From contig NZ_CP114291.2 in NCBI RefSeq assembly GCF_027111355.2, forward strand, positions 2,604,001 through 2,668,000: 64,000 bases of DNA, in the 5' to 3' direction. Position 1 is the stretch's first letter. The number at the start of each line of letters is the position of its first letter. Positions 16,101 to 25,151 of this stretch are shown one piece after another. The notes beneath the pieces are model-generated. The model ran no database searches. It was not told the DNA's origin and was given only the letters and a program-made list of their open reading frames with translations. The translations under genes and the position numbers were made by a program. Origin of the DNA: Flavobacterium eburneipallidum. Its GTDB lineage: Bacteria > Bacteroidota > Bacteroidia > Flavobacteriales > Flavobacteriaceae.

Positions 16101-17138
16101 CTATATTCTTGAGGAAGAACGTCTAATATTAAGCTCGGAAGTAAGCACAACTTTTTTTTCAATTTTCACACTTGAAGCATTTTCTATTCGTTCTAAAAAT
16201 ACTTTTGCGGTCATTCTTCCCATTTCTAGAGGAACTTGATCTACGGTTGACATGGGCAGTTCCATAAAATCAGTAAAAGGTTCATTACCAAACCCCACTA
16301 CACAACAATCTTCGGGAATACGAATGCCATTAGCTTTCAATTGTTGAATAGCACCTAGAGCTGCAAAATCACTTGAAGAAAATATAGCATCAGGTAGGTT
16401 TTTTAATTGCATAAGTGTTTTTACTGCTTCTGCACCTGCCTCAATATCACTTTTAGTAAGAATTATATAATTTTCGTCAATTTCAATTCCGTTATCAACC
16501 AATGCTTGTTTGTAGCCTTTAAGACGATTCTTGAAAATTTCTAAATTTTGGTTTCCTTTAAAATGAGCAATTCTAGAACAACCTTGTGCAATTAGATGTT
16601 GAGTTGCCATATAAGAAACCTCATAATCATTGATAGTAACAGAACTTACGCCATCTATATTTCTTTTTCTATCAAAAAATATTAAAGGAACATTTTTTTC
16701 TATAACTTTCTTGATTATCAAATCATTTTCAGAACTAACACTTTCAGAACTAATGTTTGAAACCGACATTAAAATTCCATCTACTTGAGCATTTAACAAA
16801 GTATTGATGTTTTCATACTCCCGTTTTTCATCTTCATGAGTTTGACAAATGATAACATTGTATTTATGTGCATATAACTCTTCCTCAATTCCTCGAATCA
16901 CTGATGCAAAAAAATTACTATCAACACGAGGAACAATTACACCAACATTATAACTTTTTCCACTGCGAAGTGCTAGTGCTACTTTATTTTGTTTGTAATT
17001 CATTTTATTAGCCGTTTCTAACACTAATTTCCTAGTGCTTTCGCTAATCTTTGGATTATCATTTAATGCTCTTGAAACCGAAGCTGCAGTAATATCCAAT
17101 ACTTTGGCAATATCATAAATGGTTGTTTTTTTTGTCAT
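16101..17138 (-). CDS. LacI-family transcriptional regulator of the pectin cluster
   Basis: 345 residues: an N-terminal LacI helix-turn-helix (TIYDIAKVLDITAASVSRAL, about residues 5-24) with its hinge helix, then a periplasmic-binding-protein-like effector domain (from about 60: YNVGVIVPRVDSNFFASVI). It is divergently oriented to the pectin operon across a 340-base gap containing a symmetrical operator-like region. It most likely represses the operon until a pectin-derived sugar binds. The effector cannot be identified from sequence. Confidence 0.88.
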   Translation of the reverse strand: MTKKTTIYDIAKVLDITAASVSRALNDNPKISESTRKLVLETANKMNYKQNKVALALRSGKSYNVGVIVPRVDSNFFASVIRGIEEELYAHKYNVIICQTHEDEKREYENINTLLNAQVDGILMSVSNISSESVSSENDLIIKKVIEKNVPLIFFDRKRNIDGVSSVTINDYEVSYMATQHLIAQGCSRIAHFKGNQNLEIFKNRLKGYKQALVDNGIEIDENYIILTKSDIEAGAEAVKTLMQLKNLPDAIFSSSDFAALGAIQQLKANGIRIPEDCCVVGFGNEPFTDFMELPMSTVDQVPLEMGRMTAKVFLERIENASSVKIEKKVVLTSELNIRRSSSRI

Positions 17139-17354
17139 TAGGGTATTCTATTTATTTTGAAACGCATAAAATTAATCCATTTTAGTAAAAATAAAGGCTA
17201 AAAGTAAAATCAATTGCACCACAAACACACATTAATCGTTAAAATTTCATTTATTTACTAAATAAAAAGCAAAAGTGCATTTTTTATTTGATATTTTTTA
17301 AGTAAATCGAATAAAAAACACATTATATTATGACATATCTATTTTTCATGTTAT

Positions 17355-17425
17355 TTATTTTGGCTAAATGAAAATTAAAAATTAGATTTGCGTAATCGAT
17401 TGCATTTTATTTTTAGCCAAAATAA
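17355..17425 (+). promoter_or_regulatory. Pectin-operon promoter with nested operators
   Basis: TTTG (17359-17362), 20 bases, then TAGATTTG (17383-17390) make a Bacteroidota promoter. Around it lies a perfect 14-bp inverted repeat, TTATTTTGGCTAAA (17355-17368) and TTTAGCCAAAATAA (17412-17425). A central AATCGATT palindrome (17394-17401), with the C-G centre favoured by LacI-family proteins, sits at the expected transcription start. The layout suits repression by the divergent LacI-type regulator. Which palindrome it binds is inference. Confidence 0.7.
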
Positions 17426-17478
17426 CAATCTCCTATAAATAATTTATTTACTTTAATAAATAACTACAAATCAACAAA

Positions 17479-18912
17479 ATGACCACAAAAAACCAAACTT
17501 TAAAACACTTTCTTTCTGTTTCAGTTTTGTCTCTATTTATAATTTCATGCGGAACAAAAAAAACAATTGCTAAAAAAGATACTTGGAAAGAAATGCAAGA
17601 AATCATCCAAAGCGTTAAAATTCCAGTATTTGCTAATAAAAAATATGACATTACCAATTATGGAGCAAAAGCTGACGGCGTTTTTGACAACACTAAATCC
17701 TTTAAGGAAGCTATAGAAACTTGTTCTAAAAATGGTGGAGGAATTGTTGTGGTTCCAGCTGGTAAATATTTCACTGGTCCTATCCATTTAGAAAGCAATG
17801 TCAACCTTCATTTTGAAGATGGTGTCGAAATTCTATTTAGCACCAATCCAAAAGATTATCCAATCGTTCATACTTCATTTGAAGGAACCGAATTAATGAA
17901 CTATTCCCCTTTAATTTATGCCTACAAAAAACAAAATGTTGCCGTAACCGGAAAAGCAAAACTTAATGGACAATCGAGCAGTGTCAATTGGTGGCCATGG
18001 TGTGGTGCTGGTTCTTATGGTTGGAAAAAGGGAGCTCCAAGTCAATCTGACCCACTTAATCGCCCAAGATTAGTGGACATGGCTGAAGAAGGAATTTCAG
18101 TAGAAAAACGAATTTTTGGAGAAGGACATTATATCCGACCTAATTTTATCGAATTTTTTGAATGTACCGATGTGCTTCTAAAAGATGTAACGATTGTTGA
18201 TGTTCCGTTTTGGGTCATTCATCCCATCAAATCGACTAATGTAACTATTGATGGTGTAACTGTAAGAAGTCATGGCCCTAATAACGACGGTTGTGATCCT
18301 GAATATTCTAAAAATGTAATTATCAAAAATTGTATTTTCGATACAGGTGACGATTGCATTGCCATAAAAGCAGGAAGAGATGCCGATGGAAGACGTGTAG
18401 CGATAAAAAGCGAAAATATTGTAGTGCAAAACTGTACCATGTTTGACGGTCACGGTGGTGTAACTATTGGTAGTGAAATATCCGCTGGAGTGAGCAACGT
18501 ATATGTTGAAAATTGTATTATGAATAGTCCAAACCTTGATGTTGCTATTCGCCTTAAAACCAATTCAAGAAGAGGCGCCTTAATCGAAAATTTCTATGTT
18601 AGAAACATCGAAATCGGTCAAGTTCGTGAAGCTATATTAAAAGTAGATATGTTTTATAACGTTCACGGAAATCAAACTGGAAACTTCATTCCTCGAATCG
18701 AAAATATTTCGTTGGAAAATGTAAAAGTAAAAAATGCTGGAAAATACAGTATTCTAGCCAAAGGCTACAAAGAGTCACCAATCAAAAACATAACATTCAA
18801 GAATGTAACTATCGAAAAAGTAGCTACTCCATTTTCTATAGAAAATGTGACCAATCTTAACTTTATCAATTCTTTCATCAACGGTGTTCCGATGAAGAAC
18901 CCTAATAACTAG
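17479..18912 (+). CDS. GH28 polygalacturonase-like lipoprotein
   Basis: 477 residues, lipoprotein signal (LSLFIISC, Cys about 24), then a right-handed beta helix of glycoside hydrolase family 28. It keeps the catalytic set: NNDGCDPEYS (the NTD-type Asp), DTGDDCIAIKAG (the Asp pair), GHGGVTIGSE (His) and RLKTNSRRG (Arg-Lys). Family members hydrolyse alpha-1,4-galacturonic links in pectate or rhamnogalacturonan. It probably acts on the cell surface or in the periplasm. First gene of the operon, 54 bases after the promoter region. A hairpin follows the stop, which may lower expression of later genes. Confidence 0.88.
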   Translation: MTTKNQTLKHFLSVSVLSLFIISCGTKKTIAKKDTWKEMQEIIQSVKIPVFANKKYDITNYGAKADGVFDNTKSFKEAIETCSKNGGGIVVVPAGKYFTGPIHLESNVNLHFEDGVEILFSTNPKDYPIVHTSFEGTELMNYSPLIYAYKKQNVAVTGKAKLNGQSSSVNWWPWCGAGSYGWKKGAPSQSDPLNRPRLVDMAEEGISVEKRIFGEGHYIRPNFIEFFECTDVLLKDVTIVDVPFWVIHPIKSTNVTIDGVTVRSHGPNNDGCDPEYSKNVIIKNCIFDTGDDCIAIKAGRDADGRRVAIKSENIVVQNCTMFDGHGGVTIGSEISAGVSNVYVENCIMNSPNLDVAIRLKTNSRRGALIENFYVRNIEIGQVREAILKVDMFYNVHGNQTGNFIPRIENISLENVKVKNAGKYSILAKGYKESPIKNITFKNVTIEKVATPFSIENVTNLNFINSFINGVPMKNPNN

Positions 18913-18932
18913 GCTTTTTATAAAAAAACAAA

Positions 18933-18966
18933 AAACAGGAGTTTACAACTTATTAAACTCCTGTTT
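18933..18966 (+). terminator. Intercistronic hairpin after first GH28 gene
   Basis: AAACAGGAGTTTA (18933-18945) and TAAACTCCTGTTT (18954-18966) form a perfect 13-bp stem followed by a short T-rich stretch. It could terminate part of the transcripts or protect the first message from 3' decay, since the operon continues 37 bases later. Confidence 0.75.
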
Positions 18967-19002
18967 TAAATTTTGACAATCTTTTGCAATACAAAATAGA
19001 CA

Positions 19003-19938
19003 ATGAAAAAAATTGTTATACTCTTCATACTATTTTACTCGGCAGTATTTGCGCAAAGCAAATTTCCTGTTGATAGCAGCTATACGGTAAAGAGCGTGTA
19101 TGATAAAGTTAAAAAAGCTCATCCTTACATCAGCTACGTTCCTGCTCGTAACTATAAAACAGTAAAGGAGGAAAAAGAAATCGTCTATAAAAAAATAAAA
19201 GATAGAGAACTCCACCTTGACGCTTATTTTAACCAAACTAAAAAAAGAAATCCAGCAATTGTAATAGTTCACGGCGGTGGATGGAGATCAGGTAATAAAT
19301 CTCAAATGGAAACCTTTGCTATTGAAATGGCTTCTAAAGAATATTCTTGTTTCAATATCGAATTTAGATTATCTCTTGAAGCGCCTTATCCTGCTGGTAT
19401 TTTTGATGTAAAAAACGCCATTCAATACATCAAAAAAAATGCTCGAAAATTCAATGTAGATACCACCAAAATTGCAGTTTTGGGCTGTTCATCTGGCGCA
19501 CAAATGGCTTCACTAATAGGAACTACGAATGGAAAAATCGCTTTTGAAGAACCAAATTCAGATAAAAAATTTTCTTCAAAAGTGAATGCTATTGTAAATA
19601 TTGATGGAACTTTAGCCTTCAAGCATCCCGAATCGATAGAAGGAACGGTTGCTGGTTTGTGGCTTGGTGGCAGCTATGCCGAAGTACCTCAAATTTGGGA
19701 ACAAGCCGCTCCATTAAATCAAACCGATAAAAACACACCTCCTATTTTATTCATCAACAGTAGTGTTCCCAGATTTCACGCTGGAAGAGATGATATGATT
19801 GCCATTTTGAACAAATATGGAATTTACAATGAAGTACATACTATTGAAAATTCGCCTCATTCTTTTTGGTTTTTGAATCCTTGGTTTGACGAGACAATAG
19901 TTTATACGACTCAATTTTTAGACAAAATATTCAAATAA
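19003..19938 (+). CDS. Secreted alpha/beta-hydrolase (carboxylesterase)
   Basis: 311 residues with a Sec signal (ends SAVFAQ). The esterase landmarks are the oxyanion HGGGWRSGNKS block (about residues 88-98), the nucleophile elbow GCSSG (about 163-167) and a late His in NSPHSFWF. This is the hormone-sensitive-lipase/BD-FAE-like group that removes acetyl or feruloyl groups from plant polysaccharides. In this operon a pectin or xylan side-chain deacetylase is likely. It is 12 bases from the next gene. Confidence 0.82.
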   Translation: MKKIVILFILFYSAVFAQSKFPVDSSYTVKSVYDKVKKAHPYISYVPARNYKTVKEEKEIVYKKIKDRELHLDAYFNQTKKRNPAIVIVHGGGWRSGNKSQMETFAIEMASKEYSCFNIEFRLSLEAPYPAGIFDVKNAIQYIKKNARKFNVDTTKIAVLGCSSGAQMASLIGTTNGKIAFEEPNSDKKFSSKVNAIVNIDGTLAFKHPESIEGTVAGLWLGGSYAEVPQIWEQAAPLNQTDKNTPPILFINSSVPRFHAGRDDMIAILNKYGIYNEVHTIENSPHSFWFLNPWFDETIVYTTQFLDKIFK

Positions 19939-19949
19939 CAATTTAGTTT

Positions 19950-21152
19950 ATGAAGAGCATTAAAAACATTTTCGTTGGTATGGCTTTGGTATTATTTTTT
20001 AATACCAATGCTCAAACATTGGAACCAAAAAAAGAAATCCTTATTTCAGATCAATTAAAATGGTCTGAACGAATGGCTTTATCTATCATGAAAAGACATC
20101 CCGAGGCTTGGCAAATTGACAATCATCCTGCTCCAAAATGGGATTACAAAATTGGAATGATTTTAACGGCTTACGAAAAATTATACAAGCAAACCAAAGA
20201 TCAAAAATACTTCGACTATATCAAAGGATATGCTGATAAATTAATTGATAAAAATGGAACTTTCGAAAAATTTGACCCTCAAGACCATAACATCGATTTT
20301 ATAAATGCGGGTAAAATACTTTTCAATCTTTACGATACTACTAAAGAAGAAAAATACCTCATTGCCATAAAAACATTACGAAAAAATTTTGACGATTACC
20401 CAAGAACTCAATCAGGTGGGTTTTGGCACAAAAAAATTTATCCTAACCAGATGTGGCTAGACGGATTGTATATGGGACAACCTTTTTACGCTCGTTATAC
20501 AACTGAATATGAAAATGGAGAAAAATTGAACGATGTAGCACACCAATTTGAACTTCTTCATAAACATTCATTCGACCCAAAAACGGATTTGTATTTTCAC
20601 GCTTGGGACGAAAGCAAAAAAATGCCTTGGGCAAACCCAACAACTGGAACGGCACCACATATTTGGTTAAGAGCTCTTGGTTGGTACGGAATGGCTTTAG
20701 TCGATGCTTTGGATTATTTCCCAAAAAACCATCCAAAACAAAAAGAATTGGTACAATATTTGAATGAACTGGCGACGGCTGTTAGCAACTATCAAGACAA
20801 ATCAGGATTATGGTATCAAGTACCCGATTTAGCAACCCGAAAAGGGAATTATCTAGAGGCTTCTGGCTCATCAATGCTGGTTTATGCTATGGCAAAAGGA
20901 GCTCACAAAGGTTATTTGCCAGCTAAATTTGAAAAAGTAGCCCAAAAAGGTTTCGATGGGTTAATTAAAAACTTGATAAAAGTAGATGCTAAAGGCGAAA
21001 TTCACATCACACAAGTTTGTGCCAGTGCTGGATTAGGCGGAAATCCATACAGAGACGGCTCTTTTGAATATTATATGAGCGAAAAAATAAAAGTAGATAA
21101 TTCTCACGGATTGGGTGCTTTTCTTTTGGCTGCAATTGAATTAAATAAATAA
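19950..21152 (+). CDS. GH105 unsaturated rhamnogalacturonyl hydrolase, copy 1
   Basis: 400 residues with a Sec signal (ends FFNTNAQ). The rest is the alpha/alpha six-hairpin barrel of GH105 (YteR/YesR type), which removes the unsaturated galacturonyl residue left by pectin or rhamnogalacturonan lyases. Motifs: WSERMALSIMKRHPEAWQID, GGFWHKKIYPNQMWLDGLYM (with the Asp expected as catalytic), RALGWYGMALVDALDYFP, and GGNPYRDGSFEYYM near the end. A paralogue follows 27 bases downstream. Confidence 0.9.
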   Translation: MKSIKNIFVGMALVLFFNTNAQTLEPKKEILISDQLKWSERMALSIMKRHPEAWQIDNHPAPKWDYKIGMILTAYEKLYKQTKDQKYFDYIKGYADKLIDKNGTFEKFDPQDHNIDFINAGKILFNLYDTTKEEKYLIAIKTLRKNFDDYPRTQSGGFWHKKIYPNQMWLDGLYMGQPFYARYTTEYENGEKLNDVAHQFELLHKHSFDPKTDLYFHAWDESKKMPWANPTTGTAPHIWLRALGWYGMALVDALDYFPKNHPKQKELVQYLNELATAVSNYQDKSGLWYQVPDLATRKGNYLEASGSSMLVYAMAKGAHKGYLPAKFEKVAQKGFDGLIKNLIKVDAKGEIHITQVCASAGLGGNPYRDGSFEYYMSEKIKVDNSHGLGAFLLAAIELNK

Positions 21153-21179
21153 AAAATAGAACCATTAAAAACCAAAACT

Positions 21180-22415
21180 ATGCTAAAGATTAAACCAAAC
21201 ACATTCAAAGCAGCGACACTTTTCGTTTCGTTGGCTTTTTTAAGTTGCAAAACCACAGCTCAAGAACCTACAAAAAATCTGGAAACACAAAAAATAGAAA
21301 TCTCTAAAAACGCAAAATGGTCGGATAAAATGGCTTTAACGTTGATGAAACGTTACCCCGAATCTTGGCAAATTGACAATGCTAAAGCGCCAAAATGGGA
21401 TTATGTTCATGGTTTAGTAGCCCATTCATTTACTGAATTATACAAGAAAAATCCAGACCCAAGATATGCGGCTTATGCCAAAGGTTATACCGATATTTTG
21501 ATTCAACCTGATGGAACAATCAAAACTTACGAATTAGAGAAATACAATATCGATATGATTGTAGCAGGTCGTTTGTTGTTCAATTTATACGCTACGTCAA
21601 AAGAGAACAAATATTTAGTGGCCATGCAAACCCTAAAAAAACAATTAGAAGGACAACCAAGAACGGATTCTGGTGGATTTTGGCACAAAAAAATATACAC
21701 GAACCAAATGTGGTTAGACGGTTTGTACATGGGAGAACCATTCTATGCTCAATACACCGTTACATTTGAAAACGGAAAAAACCTAAACGACGTTGCCAAA
21801 CAATTTGAAGAAATTCAATTGCACGCAACTGACCCAAAAACAGGTTTATTGTACCACGGTTGGGATTCCAAAAAACTAATGCCATGGGCAAATAAAGAAA
21901 CCGGTAATTCTCCAAATTTCTGGTCAAGAGCTTTAGGATGGTACGCAATGGCGCTTGTTGATGCCTTGGATTATTTCCCAAAAGACCACCCAAAACAAAA
22001 AGAATTGGTGGGTTATTTGAACAACGTTGCTGCAAGTTTAGCCAAATTTCAAGATCCTAAAACAGGATTGTGGTATCAGGTTACTGACAAGGCTGGCGAA
22101 AAAGGAAATTATTTAGAAGGTTCAGGTTCAGCTATGTTTGCTTATGCTTTTGCAAAAGGAGCCAATAAAGGATACTTACCAGCAAAATTCAAAAAACTAG
22201 CGAACAAAGCATTTGATGGTTTAACTACTCAACTAATTAAAGTAGATCCTACTGACGGAACAATCACCATCACTGATGTTTGTGCTGTTGCTGGACTTGG
22301 AGGAACTCCTTATAGAGATGGTTCTTACGAGTATTATGTAAATGAAACTAAAAAAGACAACGATCCAAAAGCCACTGGTCCATTCATTTTAGCAGCAATA
22401 GAATTAAATAGATAA
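21180..22415 (+). CDS. GH105 unsaturated rhamnogalacturonyl hydrolase, copy 2
   Basis: 411 residues, lipoprotein-like signal (FLSCKTTAQ, Cys at about 23), followed by the same six-hairpin barrel as copy 1: MALTLMKRYPESWQID, GGFWHKKIYTNQMWLDGLYM, RALGWYAMALVDALDYFPKD, GGTPYRDGSYEYYV. The lipobox suggests membrane anchoring where copy 1 is soluble, so the pair may split work between compartments or differ in substrate (plain versus branched oligomers). Clear tandem duplication. Confidence 0.9.
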   Translation: MLKIKPNTFKAATLFVSLAFLSCKTTAQEPTKNLETQKIEISKNAKWSDKMALTLMKRYPESWQIDNAKAPKWDYVHGLVAHSFTELYKKNPDPRYAAYAKGYTDILIQPDGTIKTYELEKYNIDMIVAGRLLFNLYATSKENKYLVAMQTLKKQLEGQPRTDSGGFWHKKIYTNQMWLDGLYMGEPFYAQYTVTFENGKNLNDVAKQFEEIQLHATDPKTGLLYHGWDSKKLMPWANKETGNSPNFWSRALGWYAMALVDALDYFPKDHPKQKELVGYLNNVAASLAKFQDPKTGLWYQVTDKAGEKGNYLEGSGSAMFAYAFAKGANKGYLPAKFKKLANKAFDGLTTQLIKVDPTDGTITITDVCAVAGLGGTPYRDGSYEYYVNETKKDNDPKATGPFILAAIELNR

Positions 22416-22423
22416 AATCAAAT

Positions 22424-24055
22424 ATGAAATTTATACAAATCACGTCTCTTCTTTTATCCTGTATTGCTATTCAATCAGTGATTGGACAAGAAAAAAATAC
22501 AACTAATTATTCCCAAGTTTGGGTAGCAGACAATGGCGATGGAACCTACAAAAACCCCATCATCAATGCTGATTATTCTGATCCCGATGCTATTCGTGTT
22601 GGTGATGATTATTACATGACTTCCTCTTCTTTTAATTGTATTCCTGGTTTGCCTATTTTGCATTCCAAAGATATGGTCAATTGGGAATTGGTCAATTATG
22701 CGCTCAAAAAGCAACCTCCTTTCGACGTTTATGACAAACCCGGTCACGGAAACGGAGTTTGGGCTCCGTCCATACGATTCCATAATGAGGAATTTTACAT
22801 TTATTATCCCGATCCTGACTATGGAATTTATATGATTAAAACCAAAGACCCAAAAGGCGATTGGTCTGAACCCGTTATGGTAAAAGAAGGAAAAGGTTTG
22901 ATTGATCCTTGTCCGTTATGGGACGAAGACGGCAAAGCCTATCTTGCTTATGCCTATGCTGGAAGTCGTGCAGGATTCAAAAGTCTTTTGGCAATTTGCT
23001 CTTTAAACCCTGAAGGGACAAATGCAAATTATAACGATGATGTCATCATTATTGACGGTCACGATGGTGAAGCAACCATTGAAGGTCCTAAATTATATAA
23101 ACGTAACGGCTACTATTATGTTTTTGCTCCCGCAGGTGGTGTTCCTACAGGATGGCAAACCGTAATGAGATCCAAAAATATCTGGGGACCTTATGAAAAA
23201 AGAAAAGTATTAGATCAAGGAAAAACAAAAGTAAACGGGCCACACCAAGGAGCTTGGGTGCAAACTCAAACTGGAGAAGATTGGTTTTTCCACTTTCAAG
23301 ACAAGTTTGCTTACGGTAGAGTCGTTCATTTGCAACCTATGAAATGGATCAACGATTGGCCAGTAATTGGAACAGACAAAGATGGAGATGGCACTGGCGA
23401 ACCAGTTTCAACTTACAAAAAACCAAATGTTGGAAAAACATATCCTATCATGACTCCTCCTGATTCGGATGAATTTAATAGTCCAAAATTAGGATTACAG
23501 TGGCAATGGCATGCTAATCAGCAAGTCTATTGGGGTTTTCCTTCCACGATGGGGTATTACACGATGTATTGTCGTCCGATGCCAAAAGAAGCAACCAATT
23601 TATTCGACATGGGAAATTTATTATTGCAAAAATTTCCAGCCGATGAATTTACCGCAACTACCAAAATGACTTTTAATGCCCGTTTTGACGATGAGCAAAC
23701 TGGTTTAGTGATAATGGGACTGGATTACAGCTATTTGAAAGTAAAACAAACCGCAGGACAACTCGCTATATCCCAAGCAACTTGTAAAAATGCAGACAAA
23801 AAAGGAAAAGAAACCGAAAGTGAATCTGTTAAACTAAAAAGCAACACCTTTTACCTTCAAGTCAAAGTGAAAGCAGGAGGAATTTGCAGTTTTTTCTACA
23901 GTGAAGACGGCAAAAAATTTACAGCATTAGGAACTGATTTCAAAGCAAGAGAAGGCAAATGGATTGGAGCCAAACTAGGATTTTTAGCCCTACGAAACGG
24001 AAATATCAATGATGCAGGAAGTGTACGCATTGACTGGTTTAGAATCACAAAATAA
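22424..24055 (+). CDS. GH43 glycosidase with C-terminal beta-sandwich
   Basis: 543 residues, Sec signal (to about 21). The five-bladed propeller of GH43 begins with NADYSDPDAIRVGDDYYMT (catalytic base Asp). It continues with WAPSIRFHNEEFYIYY, LIDPCPLWDEDGKAYL and IEGPKLYKRNGYYYVFAP (general acid Glu), and ends at about 345. A concanavalin-like beta-sandwich follows (about 355-540, from PPDSDEFNSPKLGLQWQWHA). GH43 enzymes of this layout cut arabinose or xylose side chains, in keeping with trimming of rhamnogalacturonan or xylogalacturonan. The next start lies 10 bases after the stop. Confidence 0.88.
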   Translation: MKFIQITSLLLSCIAIQSVIGQEKNTTNYSQVWVADNGDGTYKNPIINADYSDPDAIRVGDDYYMTSSSFNCIPGLPILHSKDMVNWELVNYALKKQPPFDVYDKPGHGNGVWAPSIRFHNEEFYIYYPDPDYGIYMIKTKDPKGDWSEPVMVKEGKGLIDPCPLWDEDGKAYLAYAYAGSRAGFKSLLAICSLNPEGTNANYNDDVIIIDGHDGEATIEGPKLYKRNGYYYVFAPAGGVPTGWQTVMRSKNIWGPYEKRKVLDQGKTKVNGPHQGAWVQTQTGEDWFFHFQDKFAYGRVVHLQPMKWINDWPVIGTDKDGDGTGEPVSTYKKPNVGKTYPIMTPPDSDEFNSPKLGLQWQWHANQQVYWGFPSTMGYYTMYCRPMPKEATNLFDMGNLLLQKFPADEFTATTKMTFNARFDDEQTGLVIMGLDYSYLKVKQTAGQLAISQATCKNADKKGKETESESVKLKSNTFYLQVKVKAGGICSFFYSEDGKKFTALGTDFKAREGKWIGAKLGFLALRNGNINDAGSVRIDWFRITK

Positions 24056-24065
24056 TACATGTAAA

Positions 24066-25151
24066 ATGAAAAATTTTAAAAAAGGAATTGTCCTTGTTGT
24101 TCTATTACTCTTAAACTGGTGTTTTTACGCCCAAGTCAACAAACAAAAATGGCCTGAAATCATAAACAAATCAGAACCAACTTGGTTTGCAACTGATGAG
24201 GCAAAAGCAATAGCTGAAAATGTTTTGTTGTACCAACGCAATATTGGCGGATGGCCTAAAAACATCCAAATGCAAAATCCTTTGAGTGAAGTTGAAAAAC
24301 AAAAATTAATTGCTCTTAAATCAGACACAAAGGAACTGACAACAGACAACAAAGCCACAACACAGGAAATGTTGTTTCTTTCTAAAATGTATGCCCAAGT
24401 AAAAGATGAAAGATATAAAAATGCTTTTTTAGCAGGATTTGATTATTTGTTGAAAGCCCAATATGCAAATGGAGGTTGGCCACAGTTTTATCCACTAAAA
24501 AAAGGATATTACACTCACGTTACTTACAACGATGATTCGATGGCTAACATCTTGAATGTACTAAAAGCCTGTGTTGATAAAACAGGTTATTATTCCATTC
24601 AACCATCCGAAGCTACTCTTGCAAAAGCGAAAATTGCTTTCGACAAAGGGATTGATTGTATTATCAAATCGCAATACAAACAAAACGGAGTATTAACGGC
24701 TTGGTGTGCACAACACGACGAAGTAACTTTACTACCTGCAAATGCCAGAGCTTATGAATTAGCTTCGTTAAGCGGCAAGGAATCGGCTAAAATTGTATTA
24801 TTGTTGATGACTATCGAAAATCCTTCTCCTGAAGTGATTACTGCAGTAAACAGTGCTGTAACTTGGTTTGAAAAAACTAAAATTACTGACTTGCGAGAAG
24901 ACAGAGTTGCTGTTCCAAACAGTAAAATTATGGAGAAAGTAATGGTAAAAGATCCCAATGCAGAACCGCTTTGGGCTCGTTTTATGGAGCTAGAAGACAA
25001 CAAACCTTTCTTTTGTGATAGAGATGGAATTAAAAAATATTCTATAGCCGAAATTGGTCAAGAACGCAGAGTAGGTTACAGTTGGTACACCAACGAACCT
25101 AAAGAAGTTTTGAAAAAATATGTTGCCTGGAAAAAAAAACGCAACTTCTAA
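24066..25151 (+). CDS. PL10 pectate lyase (probable N-terminal half of a PL10-CE8 fusion)
   Basis: 361 residues from the ATG at 24066, which precedes a good Sec signal (ends NWCFYAQ). The frame is open 19 codons further up inside GH43, but that gives no signal peptide. The domain is polysaccharide lyase family 10: NVLLYQRNIGGWPKNIQM, YANGGWPQFYPLK, HVTYNDDSMANIL, GVLTAWCAQHDEVTLLPANARAYELASLSG, LWARFMELE. PL10 cleaves polygalacturonate by beta-elimination with Ca2+. The reading frame ends just after a run of nine A (25131-25139). A -1 shift in that run would continue without a stop into the CE8 domain. Confidence 0.88.
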   Translation: MKNFKKGIVLVVLLLLNWCFYAQVNKQKWPEIINKSEPTWFATDEAKAIAENVLLYQRNIGGWPKNIQMQNPLSEVEKQKLIALKSDTKELTTDNKATTQEMLFLSKMYAQVKDERYKNAFLAGFDYLLKAQYANGGWPQFYPLKKGYYTHVTYNDDSMANILNVLKACVDKTGYYSIQPSEATLAKAKIAFDKGIDCIIKSQYKQNGVLTAWCAQHDEVTLLPANARAYELASLSGKESAKIVLLLMTIENPSPEVITAVNSAVTWFEKTKITDLREDRVAVPNSKIMEKVMVKDPNAEPLWARFMELEDNKPFFCDRDGIKKYSIAEIGQERRVGYSWYTNEPKEVLKKYVAWKKKRNF

